A program made the translations under genes and the position numbers. Under the pieces are notes generated by a model. The model saw only the letters and a program-made list of their open reading frames with translations, had not been told where the DNA came from and made no database searches. Positions 9,147 to 17,050 of a stretch of 31,126 bases of DNA are shown piece by piece (positions within the stretch are counted from its first letter, which is position 1; every line of letters starts with the position of its first letter). The DNA is from CAYUZU01 sp964448675 (GTDB lineage Bacteria > Planctomycetota > Phycisphaerae > UBA1845 > Fen-1342). Location: positions 1 through 31,126 of the forward strand of contig CAYUZU010000040.1 of the NCBI GenBank assembly GCA_964448675.1, read 5' to 3'.

Positions 9147-9251
9147 ATGGACCGCTATCGCACGGACAACTACGAGCTTTCCCGCCTCGGCGGCTGTTGC
9201 AGCCGCCCGTTCGGCTGCGCCTGTTGTTGCTGTTGTCGCAACGGGTGCTAG
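9147..9251 (+). CDS. 34-aa cysteine-rich micropeptide (possible leader peptide)
   Basis: The peptide starts MDRYRTDNYELSRLGG and then holds nine Cys in its last 18 residues (17, 18, 24, 26-30, 34), including five consecutive Cys codons at 9222-9236 (TGT TGT TGC TGT TGT). I recognise no family. AGGA abuts the ATG and GAGAGG lies 10 nt upstream, so the binding site is only fair. A promoter-like sequence ends 29 nt upstream. The GC-rich RNA can form GGCGGCTG/CAGCCGCC (9189-9196/9200-9207) or, exclusive of it, GCAGCCG/CGGCTGC (9199-9205/9212-9218). The carbonic anhydrase starts 80 nt after its stop. It could be a metal- or redox-active peptide, a cysteine-sensing leader, or a chance frame. Poly-Cys leader ORFs that act as cysteine-responsive attenuators are known in mycobacteria, which makes the second reading plausible. 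Confidence 0.5.
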   Translation: MDRYRTDNYELSRLGGCCSRPFGCACCCCCRNGC

Positions 9252-9331
9252 GCGAACCAATCTCCGTTCTTCACCAGCCAGCACAGTTTTACCCTCAATC
9301 TGCGTCCCGTTGTGGACTGGGAGTGTGAGAG

Positions 9332-9922
9332 ATGTTGCACCAGCAAATCGACTTTGAGCTCGCTGACAAGGAAGCCTGGGCCCTTCGCCGGCAGAAGGGC
9401 ATCCCCAACAACCGTCGCCTCTGGGTGCTCGCCTGCATGGACGAGCGGCTGCCCATCGAGGCCGCCCTCGGCATCCGCGAGGGCGATGCCCACGTGTTCC
9501 GCAACGCGGGCGGGCTGGTCACTGACGACGCGCTCCGCTCGGCGATGCTGACCACGCAGTTCTTCGGCACGAAGGAAATCGTCATCGTCAACCACACCGA
9601 GTGCGGCATGATGACCGCCACGGGCGAGGTGGTGACGGCGGCGCTGCGCGAGAAGGGGATCGACGTGGATAACACGCCGCTCGATCCTGACCTGCCCGAG
9701 CTCAAGCTCGACAAGGGCGCGTTCGGGCGTTGGATCAAGACGTTTGACGATGTGGACGCCATATCGGAGCGGCAGGCTGAGCTGCTGCGCGCCTCGCCGT
9801 TGATTCCCGATGACGTGACCATTACGAGCTATGTATGGGAGGTCGAGAACCGGCGCCTGCGGCGCCCGAAGGGCCGCCTCAGCGAACGCGTCAACACTGC
9901 CCGAGAGATGGGCAAGCGCTGA
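9332..9922 (+). CDS. Beta-class carbonic anhydrase
   Basis: The 196-aa protein interconverts CO2 and bicarbonate in the cytoplasm. The zinc site is visible: Cys35-x-Asp37-x-Arg39 in ACMDERL, and His88-x-x-Cys91 in NHTECGM. FRNAGGLVTDDALRS at 56-70 is also typical. The length and short form fit the small prokaryotic beta carbonic anhydrases rather than the longer plant type. The start ATG has GGGAG/GAGAG just upstream. It lies 80 nt downstream of the poly-cysteine micro-ORF with no clear promoter between, so both may share a transcript. A strong hairpin terminator follows at 10033. Confidence 0.92.
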   Translation: MLHQQIDFELADKEAWALRRQKGIPNNRRLWVLACMDERLPIEAALGIREGDAHVFRNAGGLVTDDALRSAMLTTQFFGTKEIVIVNHTECGMMTATGEVVTAALREKGIDVDNTPLDPDLPELKLDKGAFGRWIKTFDDVDAISERQAELLRASPLIPDDVTITSYVWEVENRRLRRPKGRLSERVNTAREMGKR

Positions 9923-10032
9923 TGGCGGTAGGGCATTGCTGTGCTTAGCCCCCTGGCTGCAACCCGGCGCCGGCCAGTGACGAACAAGCTTCCAGATTGC
10001 TTTCTTACAAGAATGCCTCCTTTGAAGTGTGG

Positions 10033-10066
10033 CCCCCGCAGTTGCCCGCTGCGGGGGTCGTTCTTT
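10033..10066 (+). terminator. Rho-independent terminator after the carbonic anhydrase
   Basis: A perfect 9-bp stem CCCCCGCAG (10033-10041) / CTGCGGGGG (10049-10057) with a 7-nt loop is followed by TCGTTCTTT. Because the stem is symmetrical it may also stop the convergent pheT transcript. Confidence 0.75.
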
Positions 10067-10124
10067 GGCATCCGCGATCAGCCGGAAGGGGTGTCGCCGC
10101 TGCGCGATGCCGCCGGTCGCGCCG

Positions 10125-11999
10125 TCACCCCGTCAAGCGCTCCAAGCTCATTTCCATTACCGAGACCGGGTGTTTCAGCCCGTAGTTTTCCAGCACCTGC
10201 GGATGCACCTCGCCCATGCGGCCGATCTCGTTGCCGTGATCGTCGAACAAGGCCGCCACGCGACCAGCGATGAAGCCCGGGTGCTCGGTCGGCCGGACGG
10301 CGTACGTGGCATCCATCTCGTGCACGAACGCGTCTGCGACGGCGCGAATGTCCGCATACCCCACGTGCGTGCCGATCATCACCGCCGCGATGTAGCGTTC
10401 TTCGCGCGCCCCGGTCTCGACGGCCTCGTCGACAAAGCAGCAATCGCCGACTTCGAACAGGTATTGCGGCAGATCGTATTGCTTGTTGATCGCCAGCGTC
10501 TCCAGCAATCCCGGCAGCATTGATACCCGGCACATCGTCTGCTCGACGCTGATCGGGTTGTCGATCTGCACCGCCCGCGGGTCCGGCTCAGCGCCCCAGC
10601 GCTCGAACGCCGCCGAGCCACTCGTCAGCACCAGCGTCATCACCTGGTGAAAGCCGAGCCCCGTCATGATCCGCCGCGCGTCCCGGCTGCGCTCCTCGAT
10701 CTCTCGGGGCGAGCCGACCGTGAAGGTCGGCACGAGCGCCGGCGTCAGGTTCTCATAGCCATACGCAATGGCTGCGTCCTCGATCAGGTCGACCGGGTGC
10801 ATCACGTCGTTGCGAAACGCCGGCACGAGCACCTTGAGCGAATTCGCCCGGCCTTCCTCCTGCACGCCGTGGCCCATCGCTTCGAGCAGTTCGGCGAGTT
10901 GGGCCGCATTCAGCGACACGCCGATCGTCGCCGATGCCTGCGCGACATCCAGCGACATTTCCGCGGGCGTCAGGTCCGGCGTCAACCGCGCCGCTCCGTT
11001 GCGCCCTCGGTCCGTCGCTTCGTCGGTTCCTTCGATCATGACCTGCTCGACCTCGACGGCCGGCAGAATCTCCTTGAGGCTGGTCACCACAATGTTGAGT
11101 GCGCGATCGACGGTGCGCTGTGACAGGCCGGTCACGTCGACGAAGAAGTTCTTCGTGTCCATCGTGACACGCGTCGCCTCGCTGTTGATGATCGGCGGCA
11201 TCGACAGCACCGTGCCGGCCCCGTCCCGCAACAATGGGTATTTCTTCAACGGCTGCAGCAGATGTGCATACGCCTGCCCGGTCTTGTGCCGGTCGAGGAT
11301 CTGCGCCGGCGTCATCTCGGCGTCCGGGTCGTTCGGCGAATAGCCCAGGGGGACGAACGCGAGCTCGTCCGGCGCGACCGCGTCGTAGCGGAACACGTCG
11401 CCGCGCAGCGTGTCGAGATCGTACACGCCGATCGACGCCAGCTTTCGGTCGCGCCCCAAGGCCCAGTGCAGATCCTCCTGGAGATTCATCACCATCTTGA
11501 TGGTGTTGCTGTCGAGCTGCACGTTCCGTATGACCGCGCACGAGATGTACGGCCGCCGGCTGTCGTCGTGCGACAGGGCCGGGTCCACCTTGACGCGAAT
11601 CTTGGGCGCCGACAGGACGTACTCGGGCAGCCCGGTCTGCACGCCGAGATACCCCCGGATGTAGCGCGCCATGCCGCCCGGGTCGAAGATGTCGGGGCGG
11701 ACGGCGAGCATGTCGAGCCGCAACACGCGGTTGGTGCCACGGCTCTCGAGCTCTTCCGGAAAGGTGCGGAAGTCGGCCCCGCAGTTCGAGCAGTGCAGCG
11801 GCGGCCCCTGCGCCTCGGTGCGGTCGTAGATCTTGCCGCAGACCTTGCAGGCGAACTCCTGCATCTCGGCAATCTCTTCAACCTCGCAGCCGAGCTTCGG
11901 CAGGATTTCCGCCAAATCCTCGGCGGCGACCCTGGGGGCGTCGCCGGTGACGGGGATTCGCTCCAGGAGCATGTCCACGGGCATGTCGATGATGGGCAC
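10125..11999 (-). CDS. pheT: Phenylalanyl-tRNA synthetase beta subunit, archaeal/eukaryotic type, with inserted zinc knuckle
   Basis: The 624-aa protein is the beta subunit of the enzyme that charges tRNA-Phe. It is of the archaeal type: it lacks the N-terminal EMAP-like tRNA-binding domain of the roughly 800-aa bacterial form and carries archaeal signatures such as LHWALGRDRK, KKYPLLRDGAG, MPPIINSEATRVT, DLIEDAAIAYGYEN and GFHQVMTLVLTS. Between the N-terminal hairpin (GCEVEEIAE) and RVLRLDMLAVRPD sits an insert with C51-x2-C54-x15-C70-x2-C73, a probable zinc knuckle. The GTG at 11999 is chosen because GGGAG lies 8 nt upstream, archaeal homologues start with MPxV-like residues, and a promoter sits between it and any earlier start. 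The alpha subunit gene is not in the window. Confidence 0.93.
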   Translation of the reverse strand: MPIIDMPVDMLLERIPVTGDAPRVAAEDLAEILPKLGCEVEEIAEMQEFACKVCGKIYDRTEAQGPPLHCSNCGADFRTFPEELESRGTNRVLRLDMLAVRPDIFDPGGMARYIRGYLGVQTGLPEYVLSAPKIRVKVDPALSHDDSRRPYISCAVIRNVQLDSNTIKMVMNLQEDLHWALGRDRKLASIGVYDLDTLRGDVFRYDAVAPDELAFVPLGYSPNDPDAEMTPAQILDRHKTGQAYAHLLQPLKKYPLLRDGAGTVLSMPPIINSEATRVTMDTKNFFVDVTGLSQRTVDRALNIVVTSLKEILPAVEVEQVMIEGTDEATDRGRNGAARLTPDLTPAEMSLDVAQASATIGVSLNAAQLAELLEAMGHGVQEEGRANSLKVLVPAFRNDVMHPVDLIEDAAIAYGYENLTPALVPTFTVGSPREIEERSRDARRIMTGLGFHQVMTLVLTSGSAAFERWGAEPDPRAVQIDNPISVEQTMCRVSMLPGLLETLAINKQYDLPQYLFEVGDCCFVDEAVETGAREERYIAAVMIGTHVGYADIRAVADAFVHEMDATYAVRPTEHPGFIAGRVAALFDDHGNEIGRMGEVHPQVLENYGLKHPVSVMEMSLERLTG

Positions 12000-12040
12000 G
12001 GCGGTTTCTCCCAACCACGCGATCCGGTGCGAAACCCTGG

Positions 12041-12069
12041 AGTATAGCGGGTCGTGGGGGACGTGGGAA
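12041..12069 (-). promoter_or_regulatory. Promoter for pheT
   Basis: On the minus strand TTCCCA (12064-12069) and a near-perfect TATACT (12041-12046) are separated by 17 nt. The predicted start near 12034 gives a leader of about 35 nt before the GTG. The rest of 12070-12338 has no gene. Confidence 0.6.
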
Positions 12070-12171
12070 CGCCGGCCACTGGGCTCCACCGAGCAGTTGG
12101 GGGTGAGCGGTCGGCATCCCGCCCGCGGGTGGGCCACGGCGCTGTGAGCCGTGCAGTTGCGCGGGATGGTG

Positions 12172-12195
12172 ATAAGGTGGTTAGGTGCTAAGGTG
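12172..12195 (+). repeat. Three tandem octamers (nTAAGGTG type)
   Basis: ATAAGGTG, GTTAGGTG and CTAAGGTG follow each other without gaps, in an intergenic stretch with no coding sequence. The function is unknown. Confidence 0.6.
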
Positions 12196-12289
12196 AAGGG
12201 CGATACGGGGTGCGGTCGGGGCGGCTTATTCACGTCGCAGCGGCGAAAGGCAAGGGCATACGAAAGGTGCCTGGCAGCAAACCAGGGCC

Positions 12290-12318
12290 GGGGCTGCCCG
12301 CTCCGGTTCCTCAGCCCC
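12290..12318 (-). terminator. Possible terminator hairpin after the LolA-like gene
   Basis: GGGGCTG (12290-12296) pairs with CAGCCCC (12312-12318) 20 nt past the stop codon of the minus-strand gene. A second small stem CCTGG/CCAGG lies just beyond. No real T tract follows, so termination is a guess. Confidence 0.35.
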
Positions 12319-12338
12319 TTATCAGGCCTCGACGGCGG

Positions 12339-14687
12339 CTACTTCAACGCCTGCACGTTCAGGACGTACAGGTGATCCGCCTCACCGCCCCAGCCGTCGC
12401 GCGTCGCCGCCTTGTAGAACACGAGCTGCTGACTGTCGGCGGTCCAGTGCGGTGCGTACGCCGCGTGCCGGGCGATGTGGTGCATCGTGCCGTCGCGCAA
12501 ATCCACCACATGCAAGTCATCCGCCTGCAATAGCGCCAGGTAGCGCCCATCCGGGGATACCTGCAGGTGCCGCAGCCGGCGGACCTGGCCCATCTGCGCG
12601 GCGTCGAAGCGAGCGATGCGGCGCTCGCGGCCGGCGGCCACGTCGCGGGCGAACAGCCCGAGCGCGAGCCCGAGCTGCTTCTGGCAGTAGATCGTCGCGC
12701 CGTCGGGCGACACGGCGACCTCGTCCAGCTTCTCGGCCGCGGTTCGTGATGGCTGCGTGGTCGGGGCGAAGCCGAAGGGGGCACCGAGATGCTCGGCGAT
12801 GAGCCGCCAGTCGCGCTCGGTGTCGGTGCAGTCCGAACAGGTGTAGCGCCCGCCGGCGAGCTGGTCGTAGGTGATCGCGGCGGCGCCTTGGTCCGCCGGC
12901 TGCCCGTGCAGTTGCACGAAGAAGGCCGGCTCGGTCCCGCGCAGCCGAATGGCGATGTCCGGGGTACTTGCGTCGTCCGCGTCGCCGGGGGGCGGCACGA
13001 CGAACGCCTTGCTGTCGGCCGACCAGCCGGCCGCGGTGGCGCGGGCCGTCAGCGTCGCGTAGGGCACTGCGGCCAAGGTCTCCGTGGTGAGTGTCCTGGC
13101 TTGCAGGTCGAGCACGGCGACAGCGCCGCCCGGCGCGCGGCCGTTCTCATTGCGGCAGAAGACCAGCCAGCGATCGTCGGGGGAGATCGAGAAGCTGAGC
13201 CGATCGGACATGTGGATCCAGCGCGTTTGTGGCAGGGGGGTGAGTGGCACGTCCGGGGCCGGGGATTGCTCGGGCGGCGTCCCGGCCCGGGCTTTTTCGA
13301 TCCGCTGCTTCATGGCCGCCCGCATCTTCGCCACGTCGGCGACCACAACCCCCGCGGGGGGCTGGTACGTAAAGCGCTGGGGATCGATCGGTTCGTTGAC
13401 CGCGAGTTCGACGGCCTGGGTCACGCGCTCGCTGAGCGTGCGTTTGCCGCCGCCGCCGCCGACTGTCTCCTTGGTCTTGACGAGCAGGCCGTGCTCCTTG
13501 CTCAGCCAGTAGATCACGTCGGGCTCGCGGGCGTTGGGCTGCGTATTGATGATCTGAAGCACGGCGCATTCGTGCCCGTTGACGGTTTCGTCGGGCAGGC
13601 GGCGCGCCACGTTGCCGACCAGCCGGTCGCGGATCTGGGCCAGCGAGAAGCCGGTCGGCGGTTCGGCAGTGTCGCTCTTGAAGACCTCGATATCCACGCC
13701 GAGCTGTCGTTGCATCCAGAGGTGGGTGCCGTCGTAGACGGCGAGCTGTTCGAGCGCCGCGTTGCTGCTGTCGGCGAACTGGTGTTCGCGGTCGGTCCGC
13801 TCGTGACGCCGCAGCTTCAGCCCGGCGTCGGCCTTCTCCTGCCAGAGTTCGGTCACGGTGCGGCTGGTCATGGTGCGGGTGGCCTGCGTGGTCTCGGTGA
13901 CCTTGTGCAGCGTGCGGACCTCGCTGCGGGCCGTCTCCAGCGCGGACAACAGCTCGTCGATCTTCACCAGGTCGGTTACGAGGGCGCCCTCCGGCGGGGC
14001 ATAGAGAAACATGTGCGGGGCGAGCCGTTCGCGCGGGTCGTGGTGCTGGACCTCCATGATGATGTGAGCGTCGCGCTGGCGCGCTTCCTTGCGCAGCACC
14101 ACCCCGAGCTTCTCGCTCAACCAGAAGCGATGTCGAATCTTGCCGCCGCCCGCGTCGTCACGCGGAACCACTTCGACGACGATGCACGGCTGGCCGTTGA
14201 ACGTTTCGCGGCCCGCGACACGCGCGGCGAGGCCGCTCGGCAGGCGCTCGAGTTGCGGCCAGTGCGGGTCGACGTCGAGGGGGACGTCGCACGGTGGCGA
14301 CTCGGGCCGGCGGCGCACCACGCGCATGACATTGTCGGCCGCGATCTCCTCCCATAGCACCTGGCCGTCCCATACGCGGAGAACGTGCTCGGCCGCCGGA
14401 ACGCCCGCCACGTTCTGCGCGTTGCTGTAACGCACGTGACGGCGGCAGCCGTCTTCGGTGGACTGGTGCAGGAAGAACGTCTCGCGTTTCTCGGCGCTGG
14501 CGCCGCCCTCCCGGGTCCAGACAGCTTGCAGGTCGAGCCGGGGAATCTCCTGGCGTGTCCGGGCCATCTGTTGCAGGACGGTGTCGAGCTTGTCATCGCC
14601 GTGCGCGTGCGCCAGCGGCAGAACCGCCAGCAGCAGGGGCAGCAGCGACCTTACGTGGATACGATCAGGGGTGAATACCGTCGGCAT
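12339..14687 (-). CDS. Secreted protein with two LolA-like domains and a C-terminal beta-propeller-like region
   Basis: The 782-aa protein has a signal peptide (LLPLLLAVLPLAHA, cleavage near residue 28). Two tandem regions (about 33-250 and 255-465) resemble the LolA/outer-membrane lipoprotein-sorting fold: each begins with a helical, Gln/Arg-rich segment, continues with WDGQVLWEE or YDGTHLWMQ, then a FNGQPCIVVEVV or VNGHECAVLQII strand, FWLSEKLGVVLRK or YWLSKEHGLLVKT, and closes with MFLYAPPEGALVTDL or FTYQPPAGVVVADV. The C-terminal third (about 490-782) has WD40/PD40-type blades (SISPDDRWLVFC, VSPDGATIYCQ, VSPDGRYLALLQ, WTADSQQLVFY). It is probably periplasmic. Lipid handling is inferred from fold only. 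The ATG has AGGA 8 nt upstream, and the gene is divergent from the dolichol-kinase-like gene by 54 bp. Confidence 0.75.
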   Translation of the reverse strand: MPTVFTPDRIHVRSLLPLLLAVLPLAHAHGDDKLDTVLQQMARTRQEIPRLDLQAVWTREGGASAEKRETFFLHQSTEDGCRRHVRYSNAQNVAGVPAAEHVLRVWDGQVLWEEIAADNVMRVVRRRPESPPCDVPLDVDPHWPQLERLPSGLAARVAGRETFNGQPCIVVEVVPRDDAGGGKIRHRFWLSEKLGVVLRKEARQRDAHIIMEVQHHDPRERLAPHMFLYAPPEGALVTDLVKIDELLSALETARSEVRTLHKVTETTQATRTMTSRTVTELWQEKADAGLKLRRHERTDREHQFADSSNAALEQLAVYDGTHLWMQRQLGVDIEVFKSDTAEPPTGFSLAQIRDRLVGNVARRLPDETVNGHECAVLQIINTQPNAREPDVIYWLSKEHGLLVKTKETVGGGGGKRTLSERVTQAVELAVNEPIDPQRFTYQPPAGVVVADVAKMRAAMKQRIEKARAGTPPEQSPAPDVPLTPLPQTRWIHMSDRLSFSISPDDRWLVFCRNENGRAPGGAVAVLDLQARTLTTETLAAVPYATLTARATAAGWSADSKAFVVPPPGDADDASTPDIAIRLRGTEPAFFVQLHGQPADQGAAAITYDQLAGGRYTCSDCTDTERDWRLIAEHLGAPFGFAPTTQPSRTAAEKLDEVAVSPDGATIYCQKQLGLALGLFARDVAAGRERRIARFDAAQMGQVRRLRHLQVSPDGRYLALLQADDLHVVDLRDGTMHHIARHAAYAPHWTADSQQLVFYKAATRDGWGGEADHLYVLNVQALK

Positions 14688-14741
14688 GTGTGTGGATCCT
14701 GAACCGAGCCGATAGAGTCTGCGGATACGTCCATTGGAGCC

Positions 14742-15404
14742 ATGTTAAGCGACCTTTCCGCCAATACCAACGCCGGGCGGGCCGGCGAGCGCAGCACAGC
14801 GGGTGTGGACGCGGCGCCGCGCGATCCGGCCGCCGAGTCGAGCCGCAAGGTGCTGCACCTGGCCAGTGCGCTGATCCCGCTGGTCTACCAGTTCGTGGAC
14901 CGGCCGCTGATGCTGGGGCTGCTGGGGGCGTGTGTGGCGATTGCGGTGGCGGTGGAGATTCTGCGGCAGCGGCACGCAGGCTTTCGGGCGTTTTTCCGGC
15001 AGACGGTCGGTGTCATGGTCCGGCGGGACGAATGGACGCGCGTTTGCGGGGCGACGTACGTGCTGGCGGGCTGCTGGTTGACGGTGGCGCTGTTCCCCAA
15101 GCCCGTGGCGACGGTCGCGATGCTCGTGCTGGCGGTTTCCGACACGGCGGCGTCGACGGCCGGCCTGCGCTACGGCCGTACGCGGTTCCTGGGCAAGAGC
15201 CTCGCGGGGAGCCTGGCCTTCTTTCTGACGGCGTTTCTGGTGGTCTGGCTGGGGCTGCCGGCGGCGAAGGCCCTGGCGTTCGTGGTGGCGCTGGTCGCGA
15301 CCCTCACCGAGGCCCTGCCGTCCCCCCGTCTGGGCATCTTCGAGCTGAGCGACAACCTCACCATTCCGCTGGCGACGGCGGTCGCCATTGTGGTGCTCCA
15401 GTGA
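14742..15404 (+). CDS. Dolichol kinase / phosphatidate cytidylyltransferase-like membrane protein
   Basis: The 220-aa integral membrane protein belongs to the SEC59/VTE5/DGK1-like group, CTP-dependent kinases of lipid alcohols such as dolichol, phytol or diacylglycerol. Visible signatures are RKVLHLASALIPL (35-47), SDTAASTAGLRYGR followed by GKSLAGSLAFF, and E-x-L-x8-12-DN-x-TIPL near the C-terminus. Five to seven hydrophobic segments are present. The first 33 residues are polar and may be cytoplasmic. The real substrate cannot be read from sequence. It is divergent from the LolA-like gene; the 237 bp after it (15405-15641) hold no convincing terminator or gene. Confidence 0.75.
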   Translation: MLSDLSANTNAGRAGERSTAGVDAAPRDPAAESSRKVLHLASALIPLVYQFVDRPLMLGLLGACVAIAVAVEILRQRHAGFRAFFRQTVGVMVRRDEWTRVCGATYVLAGCWLTVALFPKPVATVAMLVLAVSDTAASTAGLRYGRTRFLGKSLAGSLAFFLTAFLVVWLGLPAAKALAFVVALVATLTEALPSPRLGIFELSDNLTIPLATAVAIVVLQ

Positions 15405-15641
15405 GGTGCCCGGCGGCGGCCGGTGGCGATCCCGGCTGCGGCGGTCAGCGGGCGGGAGGGGGACATATTTCTCCGCACTTTTTGCGCTGGGAAGAGGCCC
15501 CCTCGCAGGGTAGGCGGAGGGCCACCGATAAAGATTGACGGTGCTGACTTCGAGTGAGTCACACAGCCGGGCGCGAGCACGTCTGGGCGAACAGCGGTCC
15601 CCGCGGCAGCGCTGGACATGGATGTAAGGAAACGAATTACC

Positions 15642-16844
15642 ATGGAAAAAAGCACTCCCCGCGCAAGACGGAACGGGAACGGCCCCGACAAGGACAGCGA
15701 CAACAGTGCCGACAAGACGCGCGGCACGTCGAACGCGGCGTCTTCGGGCGGCGGCGGGGGCACGACCGCGACGGCCCAGCAGGCCAAGCAGCGGATCCAG
15801 GAGAAGGCGGGTACGACCCCGCCGGTGGGGCTGATGCGACCGCTGCCGCCACTGGAGGACACGTTCGTGGACGAGCGGAACGACGTGCTGACGGTGATTA
15901 ACGAGCTCGAAGACCAGCTCGACCGCCAGCAGGAGATCCGCGAATCGCTCGAGCGTGAGGTGACGAGCAGTGCCGAGAAGCTCCAGTCCGCCAACACCCG
16001 CAACCAGGAACTCGAGTGGCAGATCGTCACGCTGCAGACGCGCGTGGATGCCCTCGAGCAGGTGCGGCAGCAGGCGGCGGCCCTCGAGGAGGAGCTCACG
16101 GACGCGAACGGCCGCGTCACGCGGCTGAAAGACCAGCTCTCGGACACCGAGAAGGAGCGCTCGCGCCTGAAGAACGACCTGAAGGTGGCGAGCAAGCAGG
16201 TGGACGAGCTCTTCGGCGTGCGCAAGGAGCGCGACGGGCTGCGCAGCGACAACAAGACGCTCTCGGTCAAGGTGGAGGAGCTGGAGCGCAATCAGCGTGA
16301 GCTCTTTGAGGAGCGCGGGCAATTGCAGTCGGAACTGCAGGAGACCCACGCCGCGCTCGAGCAGGTCGTTGGCGAGCGCAACCAGCTGCAGATGACCCTG
16401 CGGGCGACCGAAGATCGCATCCGCGAGCTCGTCCAGACGCAGGAATCACTCACGGACAAGATCGACTCGCTCCGCGGCGAGAAGAAGAACCTGCAGGTGC
16501 AGATCACGCATCTGGAGCGCGAGAACGCCCGGCTGGTGGAACAGCGCCAGTTCTACGAGTGCGAGGTCACGTCGCTGCGGAACCAGACCAAGACGGCCGA
16601 GACGGCGCTGGCCAGCGTCAAGAAGGCCTTCGGCGAGGTGCGCTCGGCTCTGGCCGAGACCAAGGATCGCGCCCGCCGGCGTACGGTCGACACGTGGCCG
16701 CGGATCGGCTCGACACTGCGCAACTTCGGGCCGGTCGAGCAGGACCAGGTCACCGATGTCGGCGATCCTTCGGTGATGGTCGGTGCCGATGGCGAGACGG
16801 TCGCGACCGACAACGTCGCAGACGCGCAGAACGACGAGACGTAG
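15642..16844 (+). CDS. Long coiled-coil protein of unknown function
   Basis: The protein (400 aa from the chosen start) has a basic, low-complexity head (about 1-60, with a GGGGG run), then a nearly continuous coiled coil from about 75 to 345 built of Glu/Gln/Arg/Leu heptads (for example INELEDQLDRQQEIRESLE and LQSELQETHAALEQVVGE). It ends in an acidic tail. No enzymatic motif, signal peptide or membrane span is visible, so it is probably cytoplasmic and structural. It resembles SMC/myosin-tail coils only by composition. The ATG at 15642 has AAGGA about 10 nt upstream; the ATG at 15618 in the same frame is possible but lacks a binding site. A terminator-like hairpin follows at 16875. Confidence 0.75.
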   Translation: MEKSTPRARRNGNGPDKDSDNSADKTRGTSNAASSGGGGGTTATAQQAKQRIQEKAGTTPPVGLMRPLPPLEDTFVDERNDVLTVINELEDQLDRQQEIRESLEREVTSSAEKLQSANTRNQELEWQIVTLQTRVDALEQVRQQAAALEEELTDANGRVTRLKDQLSDTEKERSRLKNDLKVASKQVDELFGVRKERDGLRSDNKTLSVKVEELERNQRELFEERGQLQSELQETHAALEQVVGERNQLQMTLRATEDRIRELVQTQESLTDKIDSLRGEKKNLQVQITHLERENARLVEQRQFYECEVTSLRNQTKTAETALASVKKAFGEVRSALAETKDRARRRTVDTWPRIGSTLRNFGPVEQDQVTDVGDPSVMVGADGETVATDNVADAQNDET

Positions 16845-16874
16845 TACCGGTACGAAACGAAGCACCGTGATACA

Positions 16875-16915
16875 GGGCCGCGGCGACCAGTGGTGTCGTC
16901 GGGGCCCTGTTGCAT
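16875..16915 (+). terminator. Terminator-like hairpin after the coiled-coil gene
   Basis: GGGCC (16875-16879) pairs with GGCCC (16903-16907), and GGCGAC (16882-16887) with GTCGTC (16895-16900) using one G-U pair, around a 7-nt loop. TGTTGCATTT follows. Confidence 0.5.
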
Positions 16916-17011
16916 TTGGGGGCTGTCCGCGTGGGACGGGCACGTTTACAAACAAACGTCAAAGATCTAACAGCATTTGGCCGGCAGAAGCGAGACGATG
17001 GGTGAAACGCC

Positions 17012-17020
17012 TGTTATGCT
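17012..17020 (+). promoter_or_regulatory. Extended -10 promoter for the zinc-ribbon/LemA genes
   Basis: TGTTATGCT fits an extended -10 element (TGn-TATGCT). No good -35 box is seen at the usual distance. The predicted start near 17027 lies about 24 nt before the chosen GTG. Confidence 0.45.
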
Positions 17021-17050
17021 AAGTACGGTCGCCGACCGGAGGTTGTGCCC

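Noticed and set aside
9252..9331. A terminator or anti-terminator between the poly-Cys micro-ORF and the carbonic anhydrase
   Set aside because: Only a 4-bp GTCC/GGAC stem is seen and no T tract, so a transcriptional attenuator of the classical kind is not supported.
12789..14357. A 522-codon plus-strand open frame opposite the LolA-like gene
   Set aside because: Antisense shadow; the minus-strand frame has a signal peptide and repeated domain signatures.
14745..16349. A 534-codon minus-strand open frame opposite the lipid-kinase-like and coiled-coil genes
   Set aside because: It covers two plus-strand genes and their spacer and is composed of Arg/Leu/His-rich shadow sequence.
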